From contig CALYLO010000012.1 in NCBI GenBank assembly GCA_944800085.1, positions 186,001-250,000 of the forward strand: a stretch of DNA of 64,000 nucleotides, read 5' to 3'. The notes beneath the pieces are model-generated. The model saw only the letters and a list, made by a program, of their open reading frames with translations, was not told the origin of the DNA and made no database searches. This document shows positions 35,930-46,500 of the stretch, piece after piece; within the stretch, counting starts at the first letter, position 1, and each line of letters opens with the position of its first letter. Origin of the DNA: Paenibacillus melissococcoides. GTDB lineage: Bacteria > Bacillota > Bacilli > Paenibacillales > Paenibacillaceae. Position numbers and translations under genes: made by a program.

Positions 35930-38929
35930 AAGAAAAGATTGGCGCTGCTGCTTTCCGTAGCTATGGCGTTCTCCATGTTCGCTAACGTAGCTTTCGGTGC
36001 CGATGCAGCTAAGACGACACAAGAAAAATTCGACGCTTTGAAAGAAGCTGGCATTTTTAGCGGATACCCAGGAACTGACGATGTAAAGCTGGAGCAAAAC
36101 CTGACTCGCGCTGAGTTCGCGAAAGTGGTTGTTAAAGCTCTCGGTTTGAAAGAAGTAGAAGGCGTGTACTCCTATAAGGACAAAAACTACGGTCCTAAGC
36201 ACTGGGCTGCTAAATACATCGAAGCAGTTACTGCAGAAGGCTTGATGCAAGGTATCAACGCTTCCAAGCAACTGTTCGGTACGAACGATAACATCACGGT
36301 TCAAGAAGCTGCTAAAGTTCTCGTTCTTGGATATAAATTCGATATCCCAGAAAACGCAGAAAACAACGCTTCTGACTGGGCTAAGAACTACTTCCAAGCT
36401 GCAGTTGACGCAGGTCTGTTCTCCAAGGATGTAAATCCTAAAGCGAACGCAACTCGCGGTCAACTCGTAGAAGCAGTTTACGCTGCTGACGAAGCTGCAA
36501 AAGGACCTAAAGTTGAGTCCGCAAAAGTTATCGACGCAAGAAATGTTGAAGTAACTATGTCCGACAAGGAAGTAGTTAAAGTCGAGCTGAAAGCAGAAGA
36601 AGCTCTGAAGCCTAACGTAGAAACTGAAATCAAGTTTGAATACAAAGGCAAAGAGTACACTACGAAGGTTACTTATGTTGTGACTTCGGCTCAAAAAATC
36701 GAGTCCGTTACAGCTGAAAACCTGAAAGAAGTAGTTGTTACATTTGACGGCACTGTGGAGCAAAAAACAGCTGAAAACAAAAACAACTACGAAGTAAAAG
36801 ACATGACGATTGATAGCGTGACTTTGTCTTCCGACAAACGTTCCGTTACAATCTTGCTTGAAGAAAACGGTTCTGTAATGAAGAACCAAAAAGAAACTGA
36901 AGTGAAGATTAAAAACGTTCGTAACGAAGACGGATCCAAAACGTTCAACGAAACGAAGAAGTTCACTCCAGTTGACGTGAAAACTCCAGAAGTTAAAGAA
37001 GTAGTAGGTTTGGGTACGAAAGCATTCAAAGTTGTGTTCTCCGAGCCGGTAAAACGCGGTGATGCCGTTGCTTCCAGCAACTACAAAATTGATGGCAAGA
37101 TGGTATCCGGCAGCGTTGACTACATTTACCCTAACGTAGCCATCGTTAAGACGGACTTGTCTGTAGGCGAACACAAATTGAGCATCAGCAACATTACAGA
37201 CTTCTCGGGCCTGAAATCTATTCCAGTTGACAAAGAGTTTACAGTTGCTGAAGACACTTCCGCTCCTGAAATCGTTTCTGCTAAGACTAACGATTTGAAA
37301 GAGCTAGAGATTGAATTTAACGAAACCGTTAAGTCCATCGAAAAGGTTTATCATAACGTATCTGGAAATACTGGCAAGATCACTTATAAGGACAATAAAG
37401 TAAAGGTCACTTTCTCCAACGCAATGTACAATGGAGACAACACGATCTATGTTAAAGGTGTAACTGACTACAGCGGCAACCAAGCTGATCGTGAATACAA
37501 AGTGAACCCTACTTTGGATACTACTCGTCCTGAAGTTGTAAAGCTGGAAGTAAAAGAAGTTGGCGCAATGAATAACCACCAATTGGTTATTGAATTCAAC
37601 AAGAAATTGGATAAAGAGTCCGCTGAAAACTTCAGAAACTACACGTTGAAAGACAGAGACGGTAAAGTCCTGAAGAACTTCGTTGGCGTAGACGTTGACG
37701 GCCATCCAATTGCTAAGCCTAGCTACGATGAAAGCAATAATAAGGTAACAATTAACCTGAATGGTAAATTGGCTAATCAGACGGACTATATTCTAGAGGT
37801 TGCCGGTGTTCGCGACACAGCTGCGTTGCAAAACACAATGGCGCCATGGTCTCAAGTTTTCACAGCAAAACAAACTGCTAAAACAGGTATCGTTCGCGCT
37901 TGGTTCACTCAAGAATACGGCGAGCAAAACCTTTACATTCAGTTTAAAGAAGATATGAGAAGTGATGGCGAAGGTGGTGTCCTGACTAAAGAGAAATACC
38001 TCGTCAACAACAAATCCATCACCGATCATGAAATTTCGATGGTAAACGGAGATACAGTTCGTATTACCGCTAAGGCAGGCAAGCTTATTCCTACAGATGC
38101 TAAAGAGGACTACGAAATCAGAGTATCTGTAAGCCAAGTTAAGAATGCCGAAGGAGACTACATTAAAAACGGTGACTCTTACACGTTGACTTACAGCGGT
38201 AAATTGGGTGAAGCATTTGCCAATAACATCGCTGTTACAAAAGCAAGTGTAGTTGACCGTAATGAGATCAAAGTTGAGTTTGGCGGAAAAATCAACTATG
38301 TAAACCTCAATGATTTCTCTGTCAAGGCTCTTAACAATACCTATGTTCCTTACGAATATGAGCTCAGCAATGACGGTACTGTCATGACTTTGAAATTTAG
38401 CACGAGTGAAACTTTGCCTGCAAGCCTTGCTGGTGCAGTGCTGAATGTAAAAGAAGGTGCGACTACTGCAGACATCTTGAATGTACCTGTTAAAGCTGGA
38501 AATACAAACCTGTCTGACTATTACAATGTAAGACCAGAAGCAATTCTCAATACGCTTCAGGTTACCGCAACTGATGCTACTTATAGAGCAACAGTTGATC
38601 TGACTGGCGGCGTTAAGTTCTTGGAGGGTGCTGATGTTAAAGGACTCTTCACTGTAAAAGTGAATGAGGGTAAAACTGCAGACGGTAAGGATGCAGCTGT
38701 TACAGTGAAAGAGGTAAGCCTCTTAGGAAGTGACCAAAAAACCTTGGTTGTTGAATTCGAAATCGCTAAAGTCAATGGTGAAGTTGTAAAACTTACTAAG
38801 GACGACTTTGTTACGGTTTCGATGGACGACACCAAGAATAGTGTATTCAAATACATTATTGATAAATATGCTACAGAAGCAGTTCCAATGAAAGGCTTCA
38901 CTAGCACTACTCAATTCACTCAGAAATAA
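35927..38929 (+). CDS. Presumed main S-layer protein, three N-terminal SLH domains
   Basis: The product is 1000 residues from ATG 35927 (1026 from ATG 35849). A signal peptide (MKKRLALLLSVAMAFSMFA start, cut near FGADA) is followed by three SLH repeats in about residues 30-190 (NLTRAEFAKVVVKAL, YGPKHWAAKYIEA, ITVQEAAKVLVLG, ATRGQLVEAVYAA). A long acidic/basic beta-rich body with Ig-like repeats makes up the rest. It is rich in Lys, Glu, Val and Asn, has no cysteine that I saw, and uses codons unlike its GC-rich neighbours (GCT, GTT, AAA, GAA), as expected for a very highly expressed gene. SLH domains at the N-terminus, strong translation signals and a terminator fit the S-layer subunit. Confidence 0.88.
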   Translation: MKKRLALLLSVAMAFSMFANVAFGADAAKTTQEKFDALKEAGIFSGYPGTDDVKLEQNLTRAEFAKVVVKALGLKEVEGVYSYKDKNYGPKHWAAKYIEAVTAEGLMQGINASKQLFGTNDNITVQEAAKVLVLGYKFDIPENAENNASDWAKNYFQAAVDAGLFSKDVNPKANATRGQLVEAVYAADEAAKGPKVESAKVIDARNVEVTMSDKEVVKVELKAEEALKPNVETEIKFEYKGKEYTTKVTYVVTSAQKIESVTAENLKEVVVTFDGTVEQKTAENKNNYEVKDMTIDSVTLSSDKRSVTILLEENGSVMKNQKETEVKIKNVRNEDGSKTFNETKKFTPVDVKTPEVKEVVGLGTKAFKVVFSEPVKRGDAVASSNYKIDGKMVSGSVDYIYPNVAIVKTDLSVGEHKLSISNITDFSGLKSIPVDKEFTVAEDTSAPEIVSAKTNDLKELEIEFNETVKSIEKVYHNVSGNTGKITYKDNKVKVTFSNAMYNGDNTIYVKGVTDYSGNQADREYKVNPTLDTTRPEVVKLEVKEVGAMNNHQLVIEFNKKLDKESAENFRNYTLKDRDGKVLKNFVGVDVDGHPIAKPSYDESNNKVTINLNGKLANQTDYILEVAGVRDTAALQNTMAPWSQVFTAKQTAKTGIVRAWFTQEYGEQNLYIQFKEDMRSDGEGGVLTKEKYLVNNKSITDHEISMVNGDTVRITAKAGKLIPTDAKEDYEIRVSVSQVKNAEGDYIKNGDSYTLTYSGKLGEAFANNIAVTKASVVDRNEIKVEFGGKINYVNLNDFSVKALNNTYVPYEYELSNDGTVMTLKFSTSETLPASLAGAVLNVKEGATTADILNVPVKAGNTNLSDYYNVRPEAILNTLQVTATDATYRATVDLTGGVKFLEGADVKGLFTVKVNEGKTADGKDAAVTVKEVSLLGSDQKTLVVEFEIAKVNGEVVKLTKDDFVTVSMDDTKNSVFKYIIDKYATEAVPMKGFTSTTQFTQK

Positions 38930-38934
38930 TCTTT

Positions 38935-38963
38935 AAGAAAGCCCTTCGGGGCTTTCTTTTTTT
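38935..38963 (+). terminator. Intrinsic terminator of the S-layer gene
   Basis: AAGAAAGCCC, TTCG tetraloop, GGGCTTTCTT, then T tract; it begins six bases after the stop. Confidence 0.95.
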
Positions 38964-39074
38964 ATAAAACTTACAACAATGTAACCCAGTAAATCGTATG
39001 AAAAGCGAAACTTTCCACTTCCCCCTAGCGTTATACTATGTAGAGGAAATTTTTTCGATATAGGAGGAAGCAGA

Positions 39075-41648
39075 TTGAATAAGAAAAAGACGATAGCGGC
39101 CGTACTTTCGCTGTCTTTAGCTCTAGGTACATTTGCCACCGTGTCTCCAGAAGTGCAGGCAGCTCAAAAGGCCTCCGACAAGCAAAGTCAAGCGAAAACG
39201 ACGACCAAGACCCCCGCTGTAAAAACGTTGGATACTTTGAGTTCGATCAAGCTTACAAACAAAAGTTCCGTGAAATTAACCAATGTCAACATGTATCGCC
39301 AAGATGAAAGCAACATTTTATCTTATACATTGACATATACGAACAATGAAGCGCGAAGCATTCCGCTTATTGATTATTGGACGAAGGTCCGCACCAAAAG
39401 CGGAACCGTTTATTCGAGTAATTTGACAGATGAAGACAAAGATAAGAAGGTAATTCCGGCTCAATCTCAGCTGAGCGTTACATATTATGCTAAAGTGGCG
39501 AAACATTTAACCGTCCATGATTTGAATTATGACATTATTAAATGGGATTTCAGCAAATCTAATTTTGAAAATCGTCTCGGTTCATTCCAGATTCCAAGTG
39601 GAATCACTACTTCTACCGTAGTTGGAGAAACGCGGACAATTCGCATGAATGATATTCCGATTAAGACAAGCGTCGATCGGGTTAATGTTTTTCCTTCCGA
39701 TGAGTACCATTATGTGAACGTAGCTGTGAATGTGGTGAACGCCGGTGTTAAGGCGTTGGAAAATAGCTCATACAAGTATGCAGTAAAGACCACGAACGGC
39801 AGCACCTATATTTTAGTTCCTGACGGTACCAGCAAAGATTATAAGCTTCAACCTGGGGAAAAGAAGACATTAAACTTAATGACGGCTATTCCTAAAAGCG
39901 TAAATGTAAAAAAGCTGGAACTTCAAGTCATTCAGGAACAAGCATCCGGAAAAGAAGGTGAGGCAGGGAAAATTAATCTGGCTGTCGGGACGTTTGCGCT
40001 TCCTAAAGCAAATGACTCTAATTCAGGTGTGCCTGCCAATAAAGATAAAGTGATTACCATCAATGATGCTAAAGTTAACACGAAAATTACAACCGGTTGG
40101 TTAAATCAAAGTTATAACCAGAACGATATTACTTTGACATTTATGTTTGAGAACATGTCTAATAAACCGGTAACTTTACCGAAATATGAATTCGAGCTTC
40201 ATGGCCCGAATGGCTTCTCTACTCCAATTCCAACGAAATCGTTGGAAAACTTGACGTTGAAGCCATTGGAGAAACGGCCAATTACATTGAATGTATCCAT
40301 TTCCGCAGAAACCGGTACGAATCAGCTCAAGCTTCACATGAATCGTCCTGGAGATACGGGTGAAAAAGATGTGAAGGATTCAGCTTCAAATTCATTTAAA
40401 TACCCAGAAGGGATTTACAATGTTCCTGAGCTGTTGTCAATGCAAAATAAAACCGGTATTGAGTATAATGTTCAACATAGTAAAGGAAACTTGGGCATTA
40501 CGATTGATACACTTCAGCAATTGCCTTGGACAGACGGGAAAATCGTGTCTGCTAAAATGACAATCCGCAATAAAGAGTCAAAATCGATTCAACTGCCTGC
40601 ATTGGAAGGAGTATTCAAAATCGATGCGGCGGAGAGCAGCGGAAAAACGCAAATCGTAAGCTCCAATGGCACGCTTATTATTGGTCCAAAAGAAAAAATA
40701 AATGTGTACGTGGTCACCAAGCTGCCATCGTATCTTGATTTTACGCAGATGCAAATCGCATTGCTTGAAAAAATCGGGGAGACCGACACGGCGCAGTTAA
40801 TTCAATTCACGAACATTGGAAAATTGCCAGAGTTGCCAGTCGTGGAATTCAATACTTATCACAAGCTAGAAACCGAAGGCCGCAAGGCCGAGATTCTAGC
40901 CCGTCAATCCAGAGTATACCAAGGAAATTCCGATAAAATCGTCTATACAGACCTGGAAATGAAGAGCAAGGAAGGACGCCAAGCGACTCTGTCGCAAATG
41001 GTCGGCTACTACCGAACATCCGATGGCTTGTATTATAAAGCGAACATGGTGCAGATTGATCGTCCAACCAGTCCGGAAGGCAAAAACATCGTAACGGCGT
41101 GGGCGAAAGTGCCAAGCTCGGTTAACACTAAAGATATGCAGCTTATATTGGGCGAAGGCATTAAAGAAAACAAATTGACGGCACCGAAGGAAGAGTCTGA
41201 TGGATACATTAATGCGGTAGCGATGAATTTGGATATTGGTCAACCATCGCTTAAGCGATACTTCGATAATCTGGACTTCTTCCCATACACGTTAACCATT
41301 AGCGAGTTTTATGCAACCATCAACAACTCCTCGATGCAATTTGACTTTAAGTATGAGTTGAAGAAGGATGAGCAGTATGATATGGGCGAATACGGACACA
41401 AGGTTATTGTGGAGATTACGGATGCAAGCAACCGAGTTTTTGAGAAAGAAATCGAAATCGATAAAGACGGCGGATTGAAAGTTGGGAAAAACCTGAGTTA
41501 TACGGCAAGCTTCAACGATGCACTCTTCGAGAGAATTCAAAACGGAGGGTACCAAGTTTCCATTTACGATTCTTTCCAAGGAGAGAAAGTCAAGCTTGCC
41601 AGCTATGGAAGTGCGTACAACCTTAGAAATGCACGAACATCGGACTAA
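39075..41648 (+). CDS. Large exported protein without SLH domains, unknown function
   Basis: This 857-residue protein starts at TTG 39075 after TAGGAGGAAG and has a signal peptide cut near VQAAQ. I see no SLH, cell-wall sorting signal or enzyme motif. The sequence is beta-rich, with repeats of roughly 150 residues around segments such as LQPGEKKTLNLMTAIPKS and LKPLEKRPITLNVSI, reminiscent of Ig-like secretory modules. Low GC in third positions resembles the S-layer gene just before it, which suggests high expression. It may be a second wall-layer or S-layer-associated protein, held by protein-protein contact; this is inference. Confidence 0.75.
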   Translation: MNKKKTIAAVLSLSLALGTFATVSPEVQAAQKASDKQSQAKTTTKTPAVKTLDTLSSIKLTNKSSVKLTNVNMYRQDESNILSYTLTYTNNEARSIPLIDYWTKVRTKSGTVYSSNLTDEDKDKKVIPAQSQLSVTYYAKVAKHLTVHDLNYDIIKWDFSKSNFENRLGSFQIPSGITTSTVVGETRTIRMNDIPIKTSVDRVNVFPSDEYHYVNVAVNVVNAGVKALENSSYKYAVKTTNGSTYILVPDGTSKDYKLQPGEKKTLNLMTAIPKSVNVKKLELQVIQEQASGKEGEAGKINLAVGTFALPKANDSNSGVPANKDKVITINDAKVNTKITTGWLNQSYNQNDITLTFMFENMSNKPVTLPKYEFELHGPNGFSTPIPTKSLENLTLKPLEKRPITLNVSISAETGTNQLKLHMNRPGDTGEKDVKDSASNSFKYPEGIYNVPELLSMQNKTGIEYNVQHSKGNLGITIDTLQQLPWTDGKIVSAKMTIRNKESKSIQLPALEGVFKIDAAESSGKTQIVSSNGTLIIGPKEKINVYVVTKLPSYLDFTQMQIALLEKIGETDTAQLIQFTNIGKLPELPVVEFNTYHKLETEGRKAEILARQSRVYQGNSDKIVYTDLEMKSKEGRQATLSQMVGYYRTSDGLYYKANMVQIDRPTSPEGKNIVTAWAKVPSSVNTKDMQLILGEGIKENKLTAPKEESDGYINAVAMNLDIGQPSLKRYFDNLDFFPYTLTISEFYATINNSSMQFDFKYELKKDEQYDMGEYGHKVIVEITDASNRVFEKEIEIDKDGGLKVGKNLSYTASFNDALFERIQNGGYQVSIYDSFQGEKVKLASYGSAYNLRNARTSD

Positions 41649-41665
41649 TTGATCGTGCTCATTTA

Positions 41666-41691
41666 CCCCCTCTTCGCAAGAGGGGGTTTTT
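41666..41691 (+). terminator. Intrinsic terminator
   Basis: CCCCCTCTT, CGC, AAGAGGGGG and five T, 17 bases after the stop codon. Confidence 0.95.
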
Positions 41692-41737
41692 GGCAAGCAG
41701 AGCAACATTTCCTGCGGGTGGCTCGGCTCCTGATGAG

Positions 41738-41744
41738 CATAATA
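41738..41744 (+). promoter_or_regulatory. Likely sigma-G -10 element of the SASP gene
   Basis: CATAATA fits the sigma-G -10 pattern CATNHTA exactly and lies 33 bases before the start. I could not find a good -35 at the right distance, so the call rests on the -10 and on the gene being a SASP. Confidence 0.4.
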
Positions 41745-41776
41745 GGTATAACGATACTTGAAGGAGGAATCATTCC

Positions 41777-42040
41777 GTGGCGAGAAAAAAGCTGGTTCCT
41801 GACAGTAAAAATGCACTTTATCAAATGAAATATGAAATTGCTGCCGAATTCGGACTGCCTGTAGTTCATCAAGGGGCGTACTTGGGGATGGATACGGAAT
41901 TTGCTTCTGAACTGGGGAGTATGCCCGCCCAACCGGCGGCCCATCGCGATGACTGGGGGCATCTGACATCACGTGATGCGGGATCCGTTGGCGGTGAAAT
42001 TACGAAGCGTCTCGTGACCCATGCGTTGCGGCAAAAATAG
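41777..42040 (+). CDS. Alpha/beta-type small acid-soluble spore protein
   Basis: SASPs coat and protect spore DNA and are degraded by the GPR protease at germination. The 87-residue protein has the GPR-site pattern YEIAAEFGL, and the C-terminal DNA-binding stretch DDWGHLTSRDAGSVGGEITKR, given here in part as SRDAGSVGGEITKR. GTG 41777 follows AAGGAGG. It is longer than the major SASPs of about 70 residues because of a Pro/Ala/His-rich central part. Confidence 0.88.
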   Translation: MARKKLVPDSKNALYQMKYEIAAEFGLPVVHQGAYLGMDTEFASELGSMPAQPAAHRDDWGHLTSRDAGSVGGEITKRLVTHALRQK

Positions 42041-42064
42041 GCAGAAGAACTTTTTGTTCATTCA

Positions 42065-42093
42065 TTGACAGGACCCGACAAATCAAGTATTAT
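42065..42093 (+). promoter_or_regulatory. Sigma-A promoter of metK
   Basis: TTGACA (42065-42070), a 17-base spacer and TATTAT (42088-42093). This is a near-perfect promoter, but its transcript meets an intrinsic terminator about 20 bases after the start. Confidence 0.75.
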
Positions 42094-42116
42094 GATTTTT
42101 CGAAGGCTGGTATAAC

Positions 42117-42149
42117 AACCTTTTCCATGAAGGAAAAGGTTCGTTTTTT
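42117..42149 (+). terminator. Terminator/attenuator in the metK leader
   Basis: AACCTTTTCC (42117-42126) pairs perfectly with GGAAAAGGTT (42132-42141) around a five-base loop, followed by CG and six T. It lies between the metK promoter and the metK start. It could end transcripts of the SASP gene, attenuate metK, or both. No S-box (SAM-I) sequence is present before it. Confidence 0.8.
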
Positions 42150-42200
42150 GTTTAGGCTGCTCACAAGGGAGCCATATTAAGGGTTAGGAGGTCGAGTCCT

Positions 42201-43403
42201 ATGTCATTGAAAGGACGCCATCTGTTCACATCCGAGTCCGTAACCGAAGGACATCCGGATAAAATATGCGACCAGATTTCCGATGCGGTGTTGGACGCCT
42301 TTTTGGCAAACGATCCGAATGCTCGGGTTGCATGTGAAGTATCCGTTGCGACGGGATTGGTACTTGTAATCGGTGAAATCAGCACCAAGGCGGATTATGT
42401 GGATATTCCATCCATTGTGCGGAATACCATTAAGGAAATCGGATATACACGTGCCAAGTATGGCTTCGATTATAGTACGTGTGCCGTATTGACCTCGCTC
42501 AATGAGCAGTCCCCTGATATCGCCCAAGGGGTGAATGCAGCGATTGAAACCCGTAACGAAAGCGAGATGCAGCAAGAGACAGCGAATATCGGAGCGGGAG
42601 ACCAAGGCTTGATGTTCGGCTTTGCTTCCAATGAGACGCCGGAATTGATGCCGCTTCCGATTGCGCTGTCCCACCGGATTGCACGGCGTCTGTCCGAGGT
42701 GCGCAAAGATGGAACGCTGCCTTACCTTCGTCCGGACGGTAAAACGCAAGTTACGATTGAATATATGGATGGCAAGCCAGTGCGTGTTGACACGATTGTC
42801 GTATCGACGCAGCATGCGGAAGAAGCAGCGCTGGAACAAATTCAGAAAGATATTCGTGAACAGGTAATTGCGCCTGTCGTGCCGGCTGAGTGGCTGGACG
42901 AGAAAACAAAATACTTTATTAATCCAACAGGACGCTTTGTTATTGGCGGCCCTCAAGGCGATGCCGGATTGACCGGACGCAAAATTATCGTCGATACGTA
43001 CGGCGGCTATGCGCGCCATGGCGGCGGCGCTTTTTCTGGCAAGGATCCAACCAAGGTTGACCGTTCTGCGGCGTATGCGGCCCGTTATGTGGCTAAAAAC
43101 ATCGTAGCGGCTGGTCTGGCTGATAAGTGCGAGATCCAACTCGCGTATGCAATCGGCGTAGCGAATCCGGTATCAATTAGCGTAGATACGTACGGAACGG
43201 GCAAAGTAAGTGAAGAAAAGCTCGTTGAACTTATTAAAAATAACTTCGATTTGCGTCCAGCCGGAATTATCAACATGCTGGACCTGCGCCGTCCGATTTA
43301 TAAGCAAACGGCTGCATACGGCCACTTCGGACGTACCGATGTCGATCTTCCATGGGAACGTACCGACAAAGCCGATGCGCTCCGCGAGCAAGCCGGGGCA
43401 TAA
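42201..43403 (+). CDS. metK: S-adenosylmethionine synthetase
   Basis: MetK makes SAM from methionine and ATP. The 400-residue protein has all three family signatures: FTSESVTEGHPDKICDQISD, given as SVTEGHPDKICDQ, then GAGDQGLMFGFA, and GGGAFSGKDPTKVDRSAAYA, given as GGGAFSGKDPTKVDRS. AGGAGG stands before ATG 42201. Terminator follows. Length and motifs are normal. Confidence 0.97.
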   Translation: MSLKGRHLFTSESVTEGHPDKICDQISDAVLDAFLANDPNARVACEVSVATGLVLVIGEISTKADYVDIPSIVRNTIKEIGYTRAKYGFDYSTCAVLTSLNEQSPDIAQGVNAAIETRNESEMQQETANIGAGDQGLMFGFASNETPELMPLPIALSHRIARRLSEVRKDGTLPYLRPDGKTQVTIEYMDGKPVRVDTIVVSTQHAEEAALEQIQKDIREQVIAPVVPAEWLDEKTKYFINPTGRFVIGGPQGDAGLTGRKIIVDTYGGYARHGGGAFSGKDPTKVDRSAAYAARYVAKNIVAAGLADKCEIQLAYAIGVANPVSISVDTYGTGKVSEEKLVELIKNNFDLRPAGIINMLDLRRPIYKQTAAYGHFGRTDVDLPWERTDKADALREQAGA

Positions 43404-43413
43404 TGAAGTTGAG

Positions 43414-43451
43414 AACCTTCTTCTGCTATATAGGGCGGAAGAAGGTTTTTT
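43414..43451 (+). terminator. Intrinsic terminator after metK
   Basis: AACCTTCTTC pairs with GAAGAAGGTT around a GC-extended loop, followed by T tract; 11 bases after the stop. Confidence 0.92.
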
Positions 43452-43549
43452 GTTTTCCGAGATAACTTACCCTCAGTTCTAAAAAAATTGCCCTTTCTAA
43501 CCGACAAATAAAGTACAACTGTCTTTCGGAAGGAAAGGAGCAAACAGCA

Positions 43550-46500
43550 ATGAAGAGATGGCTCTCGGCCTTGCTTGCCATCGTGATACTGATAAGTGGA
43601 GCGATAGGATGGGGACCCGGAATCGTTCAAGCGGATACAATCAATCCGACTATAGTGAGTAATCTGTCTGCAGACCAGGTTACGGTCTTTCCGGCACCGA
43701 ACGAACGGAATGTCCCGCTGAAGTCGGAGATCAGCATTAAGTTTCCGGAACCCATGACCATGGTAGCTGGACATATCGTAGTAATGAAAGAGGGAGGCGC
43801 CCCGCAGTATTTTAATAAAGATGGAAGCTCGGGGATGGGCAAGGTCGTATCGAGCGATTCGTCAACCTTCAACTTACAAAATGGGCCTGCTTTTGAATTG
43901 GGAGCCACCTACCAGGTTACGATAGATGCGACCTTTGAAAACAATGAGACTCGTCAACCTCTCCCTATAGGAAAGAGTTGGTCATTTACGGTCAAATCCG
44001 CGCCTGGTGTGGAGGCTGTATTTCCGCATCAAAGCAAAGAGGAAAGCGTAACTCCAACTCTAAGAATTGCCTTCAAACAACCGGTAAAAGCTGGTGCAGG
44101 GACGGTTCAGGTTTACACTTATAATAACACGGCTGTAAGGACATTAAAGTCCACTGATTTTGTGTTTGATACCAATAGAATGATAGCTACCTATTCATTT
44201 ACGGACAATAATAAACTGGACGCTGGCACCGCCTACTATGTTAAATTTGTCAATAATCCATTTACGGATGACGAGGATATTCCGATCGCGGGATACTCGG
44301 ATCCGGCCTCCTGGTTTTTTGAGACCAGACGCGGTGTAGACACAGCACCGCCCCAACTGATAAAGAAGGCTCCGGAGGGAACTGGCGTATCCGAAAGTAC
44401 CCGTCTGGAACTTACATTTGATAAGCCGGTTTATCAAGGCAGCGGCGAAATTTTGATTAAATCTTCAGATGGAACAGTTAAGGACAGAATTCCGGTGACG
44501 ACTTTGACAGGCGGAGGCACAAATACGATTCAATCAAATTCGCTGAAGAATCTGGTTAAGAATCAAAAATATACCGTCGAAATTCCAGACGGGGCTTTCC
44601 GCAATGCAGACGGTTATTTCTTAACGAAGCAATCCTGGGAATTCCAGACGGTTGTCATGGATACGTCGGCTCCGGTTATTTCGTCCTACGATCCATCGCG
44701 CAATAGTGTTGGGGTAGTGACGTCCAAGGAGCTTATCGCTACATTCAACAAGCCGATTGTGTATAGCGGAAACGGCGTGGAACTGCTTCGCCAAGGCTCA
44801 TCGGTGAAAGAAACGATAGAAGTTACCGTAAGGGGCGACAGAGAGCTCCGGATTGTCCCTAAAAACAAGCTCCAGGACAATACCGTCTATACGGTGAATA
44901 TTGCACGTGGAGCAGTAAAGGATCGATCCGGAAATGAGTTCCAAGGAATCACAAATGTATGGACCTTCTCGACCGGCTTGACGGATCGCAATCCGCCAGT
45001 GATCGAAGACATTAAGATGTACAGCAGCTCGGTCATACAGATTCGTTATAATAAGGTACTCGATTCGAGCGTTAATCCTCCTGCCAATGAATTTACCGTC
45101 ACGGTGAACAATCAGGAGCGCCGGGTGGACAGTGCTTACACATCAGGCAACTATGTATATGTTAGGTTGGAGAGCGGCGTGTCTGTCGGGCAGGATATCC
45201 GTATTAGTTATGCCGGACGGTTCCGTCTTGTACGAGATACATCCGGCAATGTGGCTGCAGCCTTCAGTGCCCGCAATGTAGAAAATAAAGTGAGCTCGTC
45301 TCTATACAATGTAAGAGAAAGCTATATTTACAATGATAGATTAACCATTGTTCTCAATGAGTCGATTAAAAGCGTGTCTACGTACGCGTACAGCCAGTTC
45401 ACCGTCACGTTCAATGGTTCTACCGTCGGCGTAGATAAAATCTCTAACAGCGGGTCGTATATCTACCTTACGCTCAATCGATATGCTTCCGATGGCGATG
45501 TCATCAAGGTCAGCTACACGCCAGGGAGCTATCCGCTTGAAGATACGGGCGGAGGACAGATTCCGGCCTTCGAGGGCGTCTTCGTGCGAAACAGCCACGA
45601 TCGGCAGCCTCCTCAGCTAACGGAGACTGGCGTTACGGGGAATCGCCTTACGCTGACCTATAACAAGGCGCTGGATAAAAACTCGATTCCGTTGGTAAGC
45701 CATTTCTCAGTCCTTGTAAATGAGAAGGCCCGGTACGTGACCAAGGTTGAAATTAAGGAAAACCAGGTGTTCCTGACGCTGCAATCGGCTGTGCTCAAGA
45801 CCGATATCGTTACGGTGTCTTATGTGAGAGGCTATCCGCCATTAAGGGACCTGAACGGCAACTATGCCGTGAACCTGAATCTTATCTCTGTCGGCAATAC
45901 GACAGACAGCGAGACACCGGTCGTGCAGTCAGCGAATTGGACCTCGCCTTCGATCGTATTGACGTTCAACAAAACGCTGGAGAGCATGCAGTTCTCCTCT
46001 AACGGACCATTCTATGTCCGTGCTGGCAGCCAATTGCTCTCGGTAAGACAGGTGAATGTCAGCGGCACAAAGGTAACCATCGAGCTGTTGAATCCGCCAG
46101 CGAAGGCGGACGAACTGACCGTGACTTATAACGGAGGCGGAACGAAAGCAATTCGATCGACATCAGGCGTGGAGATTAAGACGTTCAGCAATATGAACGT
46201 GACGGTAAGCCTGGAGGACCTGGCAGGGGCCAATTTCGTCAAGCTGGCGAAGGATACCTCCTTTATCGACTCCATGTTTGTGCTCGTGGATGATGCGGCG
46301 CAGAAGTCCTCCGACCGCGCTACCAGCGGGCAAGTGGTTAACCGCTATACGTTGGACGCGAACAAGCTGAAGACCGCCTTTCAGTTCGTGGCCACCTCGG
46401 GCGGCCCGGATAAGCAGCTGATGTATGAAGTGCCATCGGGAGAGACAGCGGCACGGGTGTCCATTCCGTTGAGCGCCTTCGACTCCGCTTATATCACGAC

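Noticed and set aside
42041..42200. SAM-I (S-box) riboswitch upstream of metK
   Set aside because: The leader before the terminator is far too short and lacks the conserved S-box core.
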